This document shows, piece by piece, positions 1 through 9,116 of a DNA stretch of 64,000 nucleotides. The DNA is from Streptomyces sp. P9-A2 (lineage in GTDB: Bacteria; Actinomycetota; Actinomycetes; Streptomycetales; Streptomycetaceae), in assembly GCF_036634175.1 (NCBI RefSeq), contig NZ_JAZIFX010000001.1:3410001-3474000 (forward strand), in the 5' to 3' direction. Both the position numbers and the translations under genes were made by a program. Numbering within the stretch: position 1 is the stretch's first letter; every line of letters starts with the position of its first letter. Under the pieces are notes generated by a model. The model worked only from the letters and a program-made list of their open reading frames with translations, was not told where the DNA came from and ran no database searches.

Positions 1-460
1 GTGCCAGCTTGCGTCCGATGTCCATGAGCTTCACCGGGTCCAGGGTCGGCATGGACACCTGGAGCACCGGGATGTCGGCCTCGGGGAACATCTCGACCAG
101 CGGGACGTAGGCGCCGTGGTCCAGCCCCCGGTCGGGAACGTCCTGGACCGGGATGCCGGGGGCGCGCAGCAGCTTGCGTACGGAGTCGGCGAGCGCGGGA
201 GCGCCGGGAGCGCCGTACTTCACCTGGTAGTAGTGCTCGGGGAAGCCCCAGAAGTCGTAGACGAGGGGGACCGTCTCGGTGGCGCCGAGGGCGAGCGGGG
301 CCTCCTCCCAGTGGGCGGAGACGACGAGGATCGCCTTCGGGCGGGGCAGGCCGGCGGACCAGGCGGCCAGCTCACCGGGCCAGATGGGGTCGTCGGCCAG
401 GGGCGGGGCGCCATGGCTGAGGTACAGCGCGGGCATGCGTTCCTGAGTGGCGGCGGTCAC
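1..460 (-). CDS. DODA-type extradiol ring-cleavage dioxygenase, 3' end cut by window edge
   Basis: Only the first 153 codons are visible because the gene runs off the left edge. It belongs to the class III extradiol dioxygenases of the 4,5-DOPA dioxygenase (DODA/YgiD) type, cytoplasmic non-haem iron enzymes that open catechol-like rings. Three histidines sit where the family's metal ligands are expected: H16 in SHGAPP, H50 in SAHWEE and H115 in LDHGAY. I start at GTG 460 because GGAAGGAG lies 8 nt upstream; ATG 436 (codon 9) is a weaker alternative. It is divergent from the MarR gene at 595 and is probably its target. The natural substrate cannot be told from the sequence. Confidence 0.85.
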   Translation of the reverse strand, partial: MTAATQERMPALYLSHGAPPLADDPIWPGELAAWSAGLPRPKAILVVSAHWEEAPLALGATETVPLVYDFWGFPEHYYQVKYGAPGAPALADSVRKLLRAPGIPVQDVPDRGLDHGAYVPLVEMFPEADIPVLQVSMPTLDPVKLMDIGRKLA

Positions 461-525
461 GGCTGCGACTCCTTCCGGCGGTCGGTGCGGATCTGATCCG
501 GCTGGTGGGCGGTTGAAGTTTTTAC

Positions 526-537
526 TTGAAACCTCAA
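526..537. promoter_or_regulatory. Candidate MarR operator in a divergent promoter region
   Basis: TTGAAACCTCAA is an interrupted palindrome (TTGA-N4-TCAA) between the dioxygenase and the MarR gene. The surrounding 50 bp are unusually AT-rich for this window, as expected of promoters. MarR dimers commonly bind such sites; binding here is inferred. Confidence 0.45.
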
Positions 538-594
538 CCTCTAACCCTGACCCTAGCGCAACTTTGTTTAACATTCAAGAAGGAGGGCTTTACA

Positions 595-1149
595 GTGGGG
601 TACATGACGACGGCACCCACTTCCGCAGCGGCACCGGGTTCGGCATCCGGACCGGCAGGCACCGACGAACCCCGTTGGCTCAGCGCCGAGGAACAGCGCG
701 TCTGGCGCTCGTACATCGAGGCCAGCACTCTCCTGGAGGATCACCTCGACCGCCAGCTCCAGCGGGACGCGGGCATGCCGCACCTCTACTACAGCCTGCT
801 GGTCAAGCTCGCCGAGGCGCCGGAACGGCGGCTGCGCATGACCGAGCTGGCGATGCTGGCGAAGATCACCCGCTCCCGGCTCTCGCACGCCGTGGCCCGC
901 CTGGAGAAGAGCGGCTGGGTGCGTCGCGAGAACTGTCCGTCCGACAAGCGGGGCCAGTTCGCCGTACTGACCGACGAAGGGTTCGAGGTGCTGCGCCGGA
1001 ACGCGCCGGGCCATGTGGAGGCCGTGCGGCAGGCGTTCCTCGACCGGCTCACCCCCGGACAGCAGAAGACCCTCGGCGAGATCATGGAGATCGTCGCCGC
1101 GGGTCTGCAGCCCAGCGAAGCGGGTGCGGACCTGCCCTGGCTCCGCTGA
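595..1149 (+). CDS. MarR-family transcriptional regulator
   Basis: A 184-residue winged-helix protein of usual MarR length. The N-terminal 20 residues are Ala/Thr/Pro-rich and probably disordered. The DNA-binding part follows at about residues 60-125, with a recognition-helix region reading ITRSRLSHAVARLEKSGWV and a wing around SDKRGQFAVLTDEG. The start is GTG 595, set by AGGAGG at 581-586 (8 nt spacing); an in-frame ATG follows at 604. The open frame extends upstream to 526 but has no ribosome-binding site there. The gene is divergent from the ring-cleavage dioxygenase, an arrangement typical of a MarR repressor that senses an aromatic or phenolic ligand and controls its neighbour. Ligand unknown. 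Confidence 0.88.
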   Translation: MGYMTTAPTSAAAPGSASGPAGTDEPRWLSAEEQRVWRSYIEASTLLEDHLDRQLQRDAGMPHLYYSLLVKLAEAPERRLRMTELAMLAKITRSRLSHAVARLEKSGWVRRENCPSDKRGQFAVLTDEGFEVLRRNAPGHVEAVRQAFLDRLTPGQQKTLGEIMEIVAAGLQPSEAGADLPWLR

Positions 1150-1176
1150 GCGCGGAACCGGGGCAGGTCCTGGAAG

Positions 1177-1211
1177 CCGTACGGACGGGGCGTCCCCTCC
1201 CCCTCCGTACG
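1177..1211. terminator. Imperfect hairpin between convergent genes
   Basis: CCGTACGGACGGGG pairs imperfectly with CCCCTCCGTACGG across a short loop. It lies 28 bp after the MarR stop and before the convergent end of the MFS gene, a natural place for a bidirectional terminator. There is no T-tract. Confidence 0.4.
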
Positions 1212-1230
1212 GGTGGCCCGAAGGTACTGA

Positions 1231-1278
1231 CCGGTGAGGGCCGGTGGTGGCCCGCCGGTGAGGGCCGGCGGTGGCCGG
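1231..1278. repeat. Two tandem 24-bp units
   Basis: The unit CCGGTGAGGGCCGG is followed by a GGTGGCC variant and occurs twice head to tail with few differences (1231-1254, 1255-1278), in the gap between two convergent genes. It is probably neutral repeat expansion. Confidence 0.5.
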
Positions 1279-1306
1279 TGGGCGGTGAAGGCCGCGTGGC
1301 AGGCCG

Positions 1307-2854
1307 TCAGTGGGCGACGACCGGCACCACCACGTCCTCCTCGGCGCTTCCGGCGACCCTGGAACCCTCCTCGGAGGAGCCGGTGACCGTGCCCCCCGGG
1401 CGGCCGGCGTTGACGAGGGTCAGGGCGATGGCCGCGGCCAGGAAGAGGATCCCCACGGCGAACCAGATCGCGCTGGTGTAGCCCTGCACCATGCCTTCGA
1501 GCTGAACCAGCTGCTGCTGGGACCGGCTCGCGGCGCCGCCGATGTGGTCGGCGATGTAGGACGTGGTGGCCGAGGCCGCGATCGTGTTCAGCAGGGCCGT
1601 ACCGATCGCGCCGCCCACCTGCTGCGAGGTGTTGACCATCGCGGAGGCGACGCCGGAGTCCCGGGGCTCGACGCCCAGGGTGGCCAGCGACATGGCCGGC
1701 ATGAACGCCGTACCCATGCCGAGACCGAGCAGCAGCATGCCGGGCAGCATCACGGCGGCGTAGGAAGTGTCGACCTCCAGCCGGGTCAGCATCAGCATGC
1801 CGAGGGCGGCGACCAGGAAGCCGGGGCCCATCAGCAGCCGGGGCGGGACCCGGGTCATCAGCCGGGCACCGATCTGGGTGGAACCCGTGATCATGCCCGC
1901 GATCATCGGCAGGAAGGCGAACCCGGTCTTCACCGGCGAGTAGTCCTGGACGATCTGCAGGTAGTACGTGAGGAAGAGGAACAGGCCGAACATCGCGATG
2001 ATCGCCAGGCCCAGCGAGAGGTAGACCCCGCCGCGGTTGCGTTCGGTGACCACACGCAGGGGCAGCAGCGGCGCCTTGACCCGGGACTCGACCAGGACGA
2101 ACGCCAGGAGCAGGACGGCCGACGCGACGAACATACCGACCGTCAGCGAGTCGCTCCAGCCCTCGGACTCGGCACGGGTGAAGCCGTAGACGAGGGCGAC
2201 CAGACCGAGGGTGGACAGCACCACGCCGGGCACGTCCAGCGGCGAACGGTTACGGCCGCCGCGCGGTTCACGGATGACGAAGTACGCGCCGAGCGCGGCG
2301 ACGACGGCGAACGGGATGTTCACGAAGAACGTCCAGCGCCAGTTCAGATACTCGGTGAGGAAGCCGCCGAGGATCAGGCCGACGGCGCCACCGCCACCGG
2401 CGATCGCACCGTAGATGCCGAACGCCTTGGCGCGTTCCTTGCCATCGGTGAACATCACCGCGAGCAGGGACAGCGCGGCCGGCGCGAGCAGCGCGCCGAA
2501 CACGCCCTGCAGGGCGCGCGCGCCGAACATCATGACCTCGTTGGTGGCCGCGCCGCCCAGCGCGGAGGCCGCCGCGAAGCCGCCCAGACCGAGCACGAAC
2601 GCCCGCTTACGGCCCCACAGGTCGGCTATGCGCCCGCCGAAGAGCAGCAGTCCGCCGAAGGCGAGGGCGTAGGCCGTGACGACCCACTGCCGGTTGCCGT
2701 CGGAGATGCCCAGGTCCTGCTGGGCGGAGGGCAGGGCGATGTTCACGATGGTGGCGTCCAGGACGACCATCAGCTGGGCGAGCGCGATGAAGACGAGCGC
2801 CTTCCAGCGGTTGGTATCCGGTATACCGGGGGCTTTTGAGGCTGTTTCAGACAT
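1307..2854 (-). CDS. MFS drug-export transporter, DHA2 (EmrB/QacA) family
   Basis: A 515-residue integral membrane protein of the 14-helix drug:proton antiporter subgroup. The first helix contains LDATIVNIALP, the motif that marks EmrB/QacA proteins. The cytoplasmic loop between helices 2 and 3 carries GRIADLWGRKR (MFS motif A). The C-terminus after the last helix is a short polar tail. I start at 2854 (MSETASK); the frame is open to another ATG at 2887, but neither has a clear Shine-Dalgarno. A TetR gene lies upstream on the same strand, with a 218-bp gap rich in short repeats. Efflux of a hydrophobic compound under TetR control is the likely role; the substrate is unknown. Confidence 0.9.
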   Translation of the reverse strand: MSETASKAPGIPDTNRWKALVFIALAQLMVVLDATIVNIALPSAQQDLGISDGNRQWVVTAYALAFGGLLLFGGRIADLWGRKRAFVLGLGGFAAASALGGAATNEVMMFGARALQGVFGALLAPAALSLLAVMFTDGKERAKAFGIYGAIAGGGGAVGLILGGFLTEYLNWRWTFFVNIPFAVVAALGAYFVIREPRGGRNRSPLDVPGVVLSTLGLVALVYGFTRAESEGWSDSLTVGMFVASAVLLLAFVLVESRVKAPLLPLRVVTERNRGGVYLSLGLAIIAMFGLFLFLTYYLQIVQDYSPVKTGFAFLPMIAGMITGSTQIGARLMTRVPPRLLMGPGFLVAALGMLMLTRLEVDTSYAAVMLPGMLLLGLGMGTAFMPAMSLATLGVEPRDSGVASAMVNTSQQVGGAIGTALLNTIAASATTSYIADHIGGAASRSQQQLVQLEGMVQGYTSAIWFAVGILFLAAAIALTLVNAGRPGGTVTGSSEEGSRVAGSAEEDVVVPVVAH

Positions 2855-3024
2855 GAGGGTACCCACTTCGGGACTTCGGTATTTCATGACGGAAAAATTC
2901 GTGGTTTGCGATGAAAAAACGATGTCGTGAGGGAACGGCTCACCCTGGGGACGGCCGCCTGGCCGGCTACTGAAGTCGTTGCTGAGGTAGTTGCTGAAGT
3001 GGTTCGGGCCGGATCGAAATCTGA

Positions 3025-3054
3025 ATCGGGATCGGGATCGGGATCGGGATCGGG
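3025..3054. repeat. Hexanucleotide repeat (ATCGGG)5
   Basis: Five perfect head-to-tail ATCGGG copies in the 218-bp gap between the MFS gene and its upstream TetR gene. It is a slippage-prone tract that could alter spacing in this leader. Confidence 0.9.
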
Positions 3055-3072
3055 ATCTTGGTCAGGGATCGT

Positions 3073-3717
3073 TCAGCTCGCGCGCAGGTCCTCCACGGTG
3101 ACGGTCGCACCCGGCAGGGAACTGGGGGCCGGGGCCCGCATCCCGTCCAGGAACAGCTGAAGATGACGGTGGACGAACCGGTCTGCGCTCAGGCAGCCCG
3201 TACCGGCCGGCGGCCGGCTGAGCTGGGCGATACCGATGAGCAGATCACCGAACCCCACGTCGTCACGGAGCTGACCGGCCGCCCTCGCCCGGTCCATGAT
3301 CTGCGCGACGAGCGTGTCGACCCGTACACGTGCGGCCTCCAGGTCGGGGTGGTGCTGGTCGAAGGCGCTGGAGAGCATCGGGCACAGCGCGCTGATCCGC
3401 TCCTCTGCGGCCGTGTGCGCGAACCGCTCCAACGCCTCGAAGGCATCCCCGGTCTCGGCGAGCGCCTGTTCGGCCGCCTCCGACGTGCGGTCCATCACGG
3501 AGCACACGACCTCGCGCACCAGCGCTTCACGATCGGGGAAGTTGCGGTACACCGTGGCATTGCCCACGCCGGCCCGGCGGGCGACCTCGTCGAACGGCAC
3601 GTCGGCGCCGAACTCGACGAACATCTCCCGGGCGGCGGTGACGATCCGTTCCCGGTTGCGCAGGGCATCGGCGCGGGGCCTGGACGCCTTGGGCGATACG
3701 GAAGCGGCGGTCTGCAC
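3073..3717 (-). CDS. TetR/AcrR-family transcriptional regulator
   Basis: A 214-residue protein with the TetR layout. The N-terminal helix-turn-helix domain (about residues 20-70) includes RERIVTAAREMFVEFG and VPFDEVARRAGVGNATVYRNF, and an all-helical ligand-binding domain follows. It starts at ATG 3717 behind GGAG (3723-3727, as TAGGAG on the minus strand). It precedes the MFS exporter on the same strand and is the likely local repressor. Two GGGGA-N5-TCCCC palindromes 80-135 bp upstream of its start are candidate operators. The inducer is unknown. Confidence 0.88.
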   Translation of the reverse strand: MQTAASVSPKASRPRADALRNRERIVTAAREMFVEFGADVPFDEVARRAGVGNATVYRNFPDREALVREVVCSVMDRTSEAAEQALAETGDAFEALERFAHTAAEERISALCPMLSSAFDQHHPDLEAARVRVDTLVAQIMDRARAAGQLRDDVGFGDLLIGIAQLSRPPAGTGCLSADRFVHRHLQLFLDGMRAPAPSSLPGATVTVEDLRAS

Positions 3718-3734
3718 GATGCACTCCTAGGTCA

Positions 3735-3789
<55 letters not shown>

Positions 3790-3797
3790 CGTGATCC

Positions 3798-3852
3798 GGG
3801 GAAGGAGTCCCCGTTTCGCGCGAACACAGGCCTAAACGGGGAAGCAGTCCCC
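3798..3852. promoter_or_regulatory. Paired 15-bp palindromes, candidate TetR operators
   Basis: GGGGAAGGAGTCCCC (3798-3812) and GGGGAAGCAGTCCCC (3838-3852) are near-identical interrupted palindromes 40 bp apart in the space between the TetR gene and the M6 protease gene. The flanks extend the symmetry (CCCCGTTT at 3809 and AAACGGGG at 3834). Palindrome size and place suit TetR dimers; a role in protease control is also possible. Confidence 0.5.
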
Positions 3853-4029
3853 GGTTATTTCCCTCCACCGGAGGCTTCTCATGTGACCTGCGTCACATTC
3901 TCCGCGTGCCTGCCGGACCGCTCGCACGATCGGCCCCTCCAACGCGCGCCCGTGCCCCCCTCAACGGAAGGTGATCAAAAGGGTGCAGCCGGGGACCGGC
4001 GGCTGCCGTGTGAAGCGGAGGTCTCCCGG

Positions 4030-5340
4030 ATGCAGCCTCAGTCGACCAGCAGCCGGATATCCCCGCGTCGACTGGCCGCTCTGACGTCCGTGACCGTCCT
4101 GACCCTCGCCCTCGCCCCCTCGGCCGGCAACGCCCGCCTCTCCCCGCACCTGTCGGCCTCCGGTGCCGGACCGAGCGCCCTGTCCCGCTCCTCCGCGCAC
4201 GGTCCCTGCCTGATCGGCAGCACTCGCGAGGTCCAGATGTCGGAGGGGATCCCCACGATCGCCGGCTACGCCCCCTCCACCGGCACCGTCCGCGCCCTCA
4301 CCCTCATGGTCGACTTCTCGGACGCCCCCGGCGAGGGCAAGGCCCTCGACCGCTACCGGGAGTTCTTCCCGCAGACCCAGGAGTGGTTCCGCACCAGCTC
4401 GTACGGCCGTCTCGACTACCGCCCCGAAATTCCGATCCCGGGCTGGCTGCGGATGCCCAAGTCGTTCCGGGAGTACGGCATAGAGCGCGGCGCCCCGTTC
4501 GACCCCGGCTACCGCAAGCTGGTCGACGACATCGTGGCGGCGGCGGACCCGACGGTGGACTTCCGGTCGTACGACCTGGTGAACGTGCTGATGACCCCGA
4601 ACGCGGGCCCCTCCGCCCTGGACACCGTCCTGTCGGTCACCTTCGCGGGCAACCCGGAGGCCCCGACCGCGGACGGCGTCCCGGTCGCCAACGCGTCGTT
4701 CGTCTACTCCCGTCAGGACGACGGCTCCGGATCCCTGGACCGCACCGGCTACCGGGTCCTCCCGCACGAGAACGGCCACGTCTTCGGCCTGCCCGACCTC
4801 TACACCGCCGAGGGCGGCGGAGCCGTGGGCCACTGGGACATCATGAGCGAGGACTGGGGCGCCAACAACGACCTGCTCGGCTGGCACAAGTGGAAAATAG
4901 GCTGGCTGGACCCACGCCAGGTGCACTGCGCGGCGGGCACGGGCACACGGGAGTACACCCTGACGCCGCTGGCCGAGCCGGGCGGCCCGAAGCTCGTCTT
5001 CCTCCCCCTGGACGCGCGTTCCGGATACGCCCTCGAGTTCCGCACCCGCGCCGGCAACGACGAGGCGGTGTGCCGGCCCGGCATCCTCGTCTACAAGGTC
5101 GACGCGGACGTCGACACCGGCATGGGGCCGGTCACGGTCTACGACTCCCGTCAGGAAAGCGGCGGTTGCACCCGCAGCCCCAACATCCACGCGGAACTCT
5201 CCGACGCCCCCTTCACTCCCGGCCAGACGTTCATCGACCGCGAGGCGGGGATCCGCGTCAAGGTCCTGGAGCCGGCCACCCCGGGCTCGGGCTCGGGCTC
5301 GGAAATACCGGAGTACCGCGTACGGATCACCCGGACCTGA
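4030..5340 (+). CDS. Secreted M6-family zinc metalloprotease domain protein
   Basis: A 436-residue exported protein. Residues 1-35 form a signal peptide with a basic start (RISPRR) and a hydrophobic stretch ending around APSAGNA. The extended zinc-protease motif HENGHVFGLPD lies at residues 246-256, with H246, E247 and H250 as ligands and catalytic base, and matches the M6/immune-inhibitor-A type; a short GHWDIMS segment follows as in that family. The start is ATG 4030 with GGAGG at 4017-4021. The frame is open far upstream, but that part lacks coding character and overlaps the TetR gene. It is transcribed towards the S8 protease gene and could act with it in extracellular protein breakdown. 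Confidence 0.85.
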   Translation: MQPQSTSSRISPRRLAALTSVTVLTLALAPSAGNARLSPHLSASGAGPSALSRSSAHGPCLIGSTREVQMSEGIPTIAGYAPSTGTVRALTLMVDFSDAPGEGKALDRYREFFPQTQEWFRTSSYGRLDYRPEIPIPGWLRMPKSFREYGIERGAPFDPGYRKLVDDIVAAADPTVDFRSYDLVNVLMTPNAGPSALDTVLSVTFAGNPEAPTADGVPVANASFVYSRQDDGSGSLDRTGYRVLPHENGHVFGLPDLYTAEGGGAVGHWDIMSEDWGANNDLLGWHKWKIGWLDPRQVHCAAGTGTREYTLTPLAEPGGPKLVFLPLDARSGYALEFRTRAGNDEAVCRPGILVYKVDADVDTGMGPVTVYDSRQESGGCTRSPNIHAELSDAPFTPGQTFIDREAGIRVKVLEPATPGSGSGSEIPEYRVRITRT

Positions 5341-5704
5341 GTCCGGCGACCGGGGCCGCCACGGATACCGGTGAGCCAGGCGCAGTTGACCACTCCACAG
5401 ACCGGTGATCCGGCCAACTCACGCACGGGCTGGACAGCTTCACCGGTAGCGGAACCGGCGGCACCGAGTTCCGTTCGGAGCACGACCTTCACTACCTTCA
5501 CGGCCTTCACGGCCTTCACGGCACGAGATCCCGCAGCCGTCGTTGCCACCAGGACTGACACCAAGGCAGCCACATAAGGCAGTTCGGCCCCAGGGGCACC
5601 AACTGTGGCCGGTATGCGGCCAACCGATCCCGAGTCCTTTTTCCCCTGCCTAGCCTGCACAACGATCGGCGGGCCCGGCCCGTCGTGTGTCGTGACGGAC
5701 CGGT
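5341..5704. other. 364-bp intergenic space between two protease genes
   Basis: No convincing gene. It contains tandem CCTTCACGG units around 5486-5521. Small open frames on both strands here read as Thr/Ala- or Val/Lys-rich repeats made by that tract. A promoter for the S8 protease presumably lies in the right half; I could not pick out its boxes. Confidence 0.5.
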
Positions 5705-5716
5705 ATGGAGGATTCC

Positions 5717-8700
5717 TTGAACTGGCGAAGACTGAGACTGGACGCGGCCGTGGCCGGCACCACGCTGGTACTGGCGCTGGCCGTCTTACCCACTGCTTCC
5801 GCCGCCACCCACTCCCCCTCCACGAACGAGTACAGCGCGGGCCCGGCTCCGGGTCAGCGCGCCCCGGGCAGCAGCTCGGTCACCTTGCTCACCGGGGACC
5901 AGGTGATGCTCGACGCCAAGGGATCCGTGTCCGCCGTGGTCCGCGCGCAGGGGCGCGAGAACATACCGGTACGCGTGTTCCAGCGGGGCACAGCGACGAT
6001 GGTGGTGCCGCTGGACGTCCAGCCGCTGCTCGACGACGGGACCGTGGATGCCGGCCTGTTCGACGTCGCCGAACTCTCGCATCGGGCCTACAGGTCCTTC
6101 GACGGAATCCCCCTGATCGTCAGCTACGAGGGGGATGCGAAACCGAGCGCCAAGGTGCCGAGGAACGAGGACGGCGTTCGGGTACGCGCCCGGTTCGACA
6201 CGCTGCGGGCGGAGGCACTGACGGTGCCTCATGAACATACCGAGTCGCTGTGGAAGACGCTCACCGACCGCGGACCGTCGAACGCGATGTCCCTGACGGC
6301 GGCTCCGGGGATCCGGTCCGTCTCCCTGGACCGGGTGAGGCAGGCCACCCTGGACAAGAGTGTCCGGCAAGTCGGCGCCGACCAGGCGTGGCAGGCGGGG
6401 TACGACGGAAAGGGAACGACGATCGCCGTGCTCGACACCGGGATCGAAGCCGATCACGGTGACTTCGACGGAAAGGTCCGGGACACGGCGAACTTCACCG
6501 ACGAGGGAACCGGTGACACCGTCGGCCACGGCACCCACGTGGCGTCCACGGCCGCCGGTACCGGCGCGCGCTCGGGTGGTGTCCACCGTGGTGTGGCACC
6601 GGCCGCCGACCTCCTGGTGGGCAAGGTCCTCGGAGAGTTCGGCGCTCTCGACTCCTGGATCATCGAGGGGATGGAGTGGGCCGTCGCGCAGGGGGCCGAC
6701 ATCGTCAGCATGAGCCTGGGCGGGCCGGCGTCCACCGCCTACGACCCCCTGGTGGAGACACTCGACAAGCTGTCGAAGGACAACGGCACACTCTTCGTCG
6801 TGGCCGCGGGCAACGACGGGCCGACCGGGGGGACCGTGGGCTCGCCGGGCATTGCCCCGTCGGCACTGACCGTCGGCGCGGTCGACGACGAGGACAAGGT
6901 CGCCCGCTTCTCTTCGGTGGGGCCGAGCCCGGTCGACGGGGCGTTGAAGCCGGACCTGTCGGCTCCGGGCGTTCAGATCGCGGCGGCAGCGGCCGCGGGC
7001 AGTGAGATGGAGCTGACGGGCACACCCGTCGCGGACGGGTATGTGGCCCTCGACGGGACGTCCATGGCCACTCCGCATGTGGCGGGCGCCGCCGCTCTGC
7101 TCCTGCAGAAGCACCCCGACTGGACCGGGGAACAGCTCAAGCGGGCCCTGATGGCCTCCGCCGCCGAGGTCGAGGCCGCTCCCGTCCGGACCGGCACCGG
7201 CAGGCTGGACGTTCCCGGTGCCCTCCACCAGACCGTCACGGCTGACGCCAACACCCTCGACTTCGGCAGCGTCACGCACGCTGACGCCCGTGCCGACCGC
7301 ATCACCAGGACGGTCACCTACCGCAACAGCGGCCCGACCGATCTCACTCTGGACCTGGACCTCTCCACGACCGCGACGGGCGGCGGCAGCGGCCCCGGGA
7401 AGCTGTTCTCCCTCGGCGCGAAGTCGGTGACCGTCCCCGCCCTGGGCAGCGCGACGGTCGACGTCACCGCCGATCCCACCACGCTGGCCGAGGCCGGCCC
7501 CGGCGACTACGGCATCGTCGTCACCGGAACCGCCAAATCCACCGGAACCGCCGGTGACCAGCGGATCCGCACCGCAGGCAGTCTCGCGGTCGAAGCCGAG
7601 AAGGCAGACATCACCCTGCGGATCACCGGGGCCGACGGCGAACCCGCCGACGACGCGCGAGCGTTCGTCGTGAGCGAGACCGACGGATTCAACGCACTCA
7701 GCAAGGACGGCACGGTCCGCGGAAGCGTCGAGCACGGCGACTACCTCATCGAGGTCGTCTCGCCCGACCTGTACGGCAGCAGCAGCGGCACGAGGATCGA
7801 CTGGGCGATGGTGCCAAGGCTGACCGTCGACGGCCCTACGGAGCTGAAGGTGGACCTTCGCGAGACGAAGCGGCTGGACTTCACCGCCCCCCACCCCGAC
7901 GCCCGGCTCGAGGAGCTGGCCACCACCTACCACTCGCCCGGACTCAGCAACTGGTCCTGGTACTTCGGCGCTCCCGAAGAAGGCGTCCACTCCCTGTCGA
8001 TGACCGACAGCCCGTCCGACAGCCCGTCCAGCAGCCCGTCCGACACGTCGTTCCGCCTCGCGCTGCACTCCTACCACTCGGGGCCCGGCAACCGGCGCTA
8101 CCACGGCTATCGCGAGGTCCGAGGAGGCTTCCCCACCGGCCTGGTCAACCGTCCCGGACTCGGGGACATGGCCCGGGTCACCGCTGCCACGGGCACCCGC
8201 GCACAGGGGGCCGACGGCTGGATGGGCGCCGCTCCCGAGAGCTTCGGGCTGGGCGTGGGCGCCGCGGTGCGCCTGCCGGCCGAGACCACCCTGTGGCTCC
8301 AGTCCGGCACGTCCTGGAGCCTGTCGAGCCTGCAGTACGACACCGAGGACTCCCCCGTGCAGGCCTCGAACCACCGCTCCGAGGTGTACGCCCCGGGCAA
8401 GAGGTTCGCGCGCACGCTCAACGTAGGTGTCTTCGGCCCCGTCTTCCACCAGGACGCCGGCTTCTTCCAGTCCGGTCATCTGCTCGAAGGGACGCTCTCC
8501 CTCTTCGCTCCCGGCACCGCCGAGTCCGGCTGGGCGGAGTCCGGCCCGGGCAGCACCCGCGTCTATCGCGACGGCGAACTCGTCCGCGACCTGAAGGTGC
8601 CCGTGCAGGGTCTCGCCTTCGGAATCGGCGACGAGCGGGCCGAGTACCGCATCGTCTCCTCGGCCTCCCGGAACGAGCTGGGATACACGGACGTCTCCCG

Positions 8701-9067
8701 CGAGGTCACGGTCGACTACACGTTCATGGCCGGGCCCACCGCCGGCGAGGCATGGGAACCGGTCGCCGGCCCGCTGGCCGTGCGCTACTCCCCCGAACTC
8801 ACCGTGGACAACACCGCGCCCGGAGGCAAGGAGAACTTCCGTGTCCCGGTGACGGTCCAGGGAGGCACGGCCAGGTCGCTGAAGATCGAGACGTCCACCG
8901 ACGGCGGGACCCACTGGACCACCGTCCACGACGGGGTGGGAGACATCACCGACGTCACGGTCCACAACCCGCCCGCCCACGGCACGGTGTCACTGCGCGC
9001 CACGGCAGTCGACGCCGACGGCAACCGCAGTGTCCAGACCATTCTCGACGCCTACCCGACCCACTGA
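5717..9067 (+). CDS. Secreted S8 (subtilisin-like) serine protease, multidomain
   Basis: A 1116-residue exported subtilase. A signal peptide (RRLRLD then LVLALAVLPTASAA) precedes a propeptide of about 170 residues. The catalytic domain carries the triad D240 (VLDTGIEADHGDF), H271 (GHGTHVAST) and S449 (GTSMATPHVAG), with the oxyanion Asn in AAGNDG. About 600 further residues are mainly beta-rich extension domains, as in the large Streptomyces subtilases. I prefer TTG 5717 because GGAGG sits 5 nt before it; ATG 5705 lies in frame but has only a weak upstream signal. A strong terminator follows immediately. The substrate range is unknown. Confidence 0.88.
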   Translation: MNWRRLRLDAAVAGTTLVLALAVLPTASAATHSPSTNEYSAGPAPGQRAPGSSSVTLLTGDQVMLDAKGSVSAVVRAQGRENIPVRVFQRGTATMVVPLDVQPLLDDGTVDAGLFDVAELSHRAYRSFDGIPLIVSYEGDAKPSAKVPRNEDGVRVRARFDTLRAEALTVPHEHTESLWKTLTDRGPSNAMSLTAAPGIRSVSLDRVRQATLDKSVRQVGADQAWQAGYDGKGTTIAVLDTGIEADHGDFDGKVRDTANFTDEGTGDTVGHGTHVASTAAGTGARSGGVHRGVAPAADLLVGKVLGEFGALDSWIIEGMEWAVAQGADIVSMSLGGPASTAYDPLVETLDKLSKDNGTLFVVAAGNDGPTGGTVGSPGIAPSALTVGAVDDEDKVARFSSVGPSPVDGALKPDLSAPGVQIAAAAAAGSEMELTGTPVADGYVALDGTSMATPHVAGAAALLLQKHPDWTGEQLKRALMASAAEVEAAPVRTGTGRLDVPGALHQTVTADANTLDFGSVTHADARADRITRTVTYRNSGPTDLTLDLDLSTTATGGGSGPGKLFSLGAKSVTVPALGSATVDVTADPTTLAEAGPGDYGIVVTGTAKSTGTAGDQRIRTAGSLAVEAEKADITLRITGADGEPADDARAFVVSETDGFNALSKDGTVRGSVEHGDYLIEVVSPDLYGSSSGTRIDWAMVPRLTVDGPTELKVDLRETKRLDFTAPHPDARLEELATTYHSPGLSNWSWYFGAPEEGVHSLSMTDSPSDSPSSSPSDTSFRLALHSYHSGPGNRRYHGYREVRGGFPTGLVNRPGLGDMARVTAATGTRAQGADGWMGAAPESFGLGVGAAVRLPAETTLWLQSGTSWSLSSLQYDTEDSPVQASNHRSEVYAPGKRFARTLNVGVFGPVFHQDAGFFQSGHLLEGTLSLFAPGTAESGWAESGPGSTRVYRDGELVRDLKVPVQGLAFGIGDERAEYRIVSSASRNELGYTDVSREVTVDYTFMAGPTAGEAWEPVAGPLAVRYSPELTVDNTAPGGKENFRVPVTVQGGTARSLKIETSTDGGTHWTTVHDGVGDITDVTVHNPPAHGTVSLRATAVDADGNRSVQTILDAYPTH

Positions 9068-9069
9068 AC

Positions 9070-9116
9070 CGCCCTTCCCCGCCGTGCGCCGTCAGGACGC
9101 ACGGCGGGGAAGGGCG
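9070..9116. terminator. Strong bidirectional terminator hairpin
   Basis: A perfect 19-bp stem (9070-9088 with 9098-9116) and a 9-nt loop begin 3 bp after the S8 protease stop. The last codons of the convergent sigma-factor gene lie inside the right arm, so the hairpin probably ends both transcripts. Confidence 0.85.

Noticed and set aside
5371..5577. Small plus-strand frame between the two proteases
   Set aside because: The sequence is made by CCTTCACGG repeats; no ribosome-binding site and no conserved feature.
5786..8980. Open frame of over 1000 codons on the minus strand
   Set aside because: It is antisense to the S8 protease and rich in Gly/Arg/Val/His with no motif, an effect of high GC at third positions.
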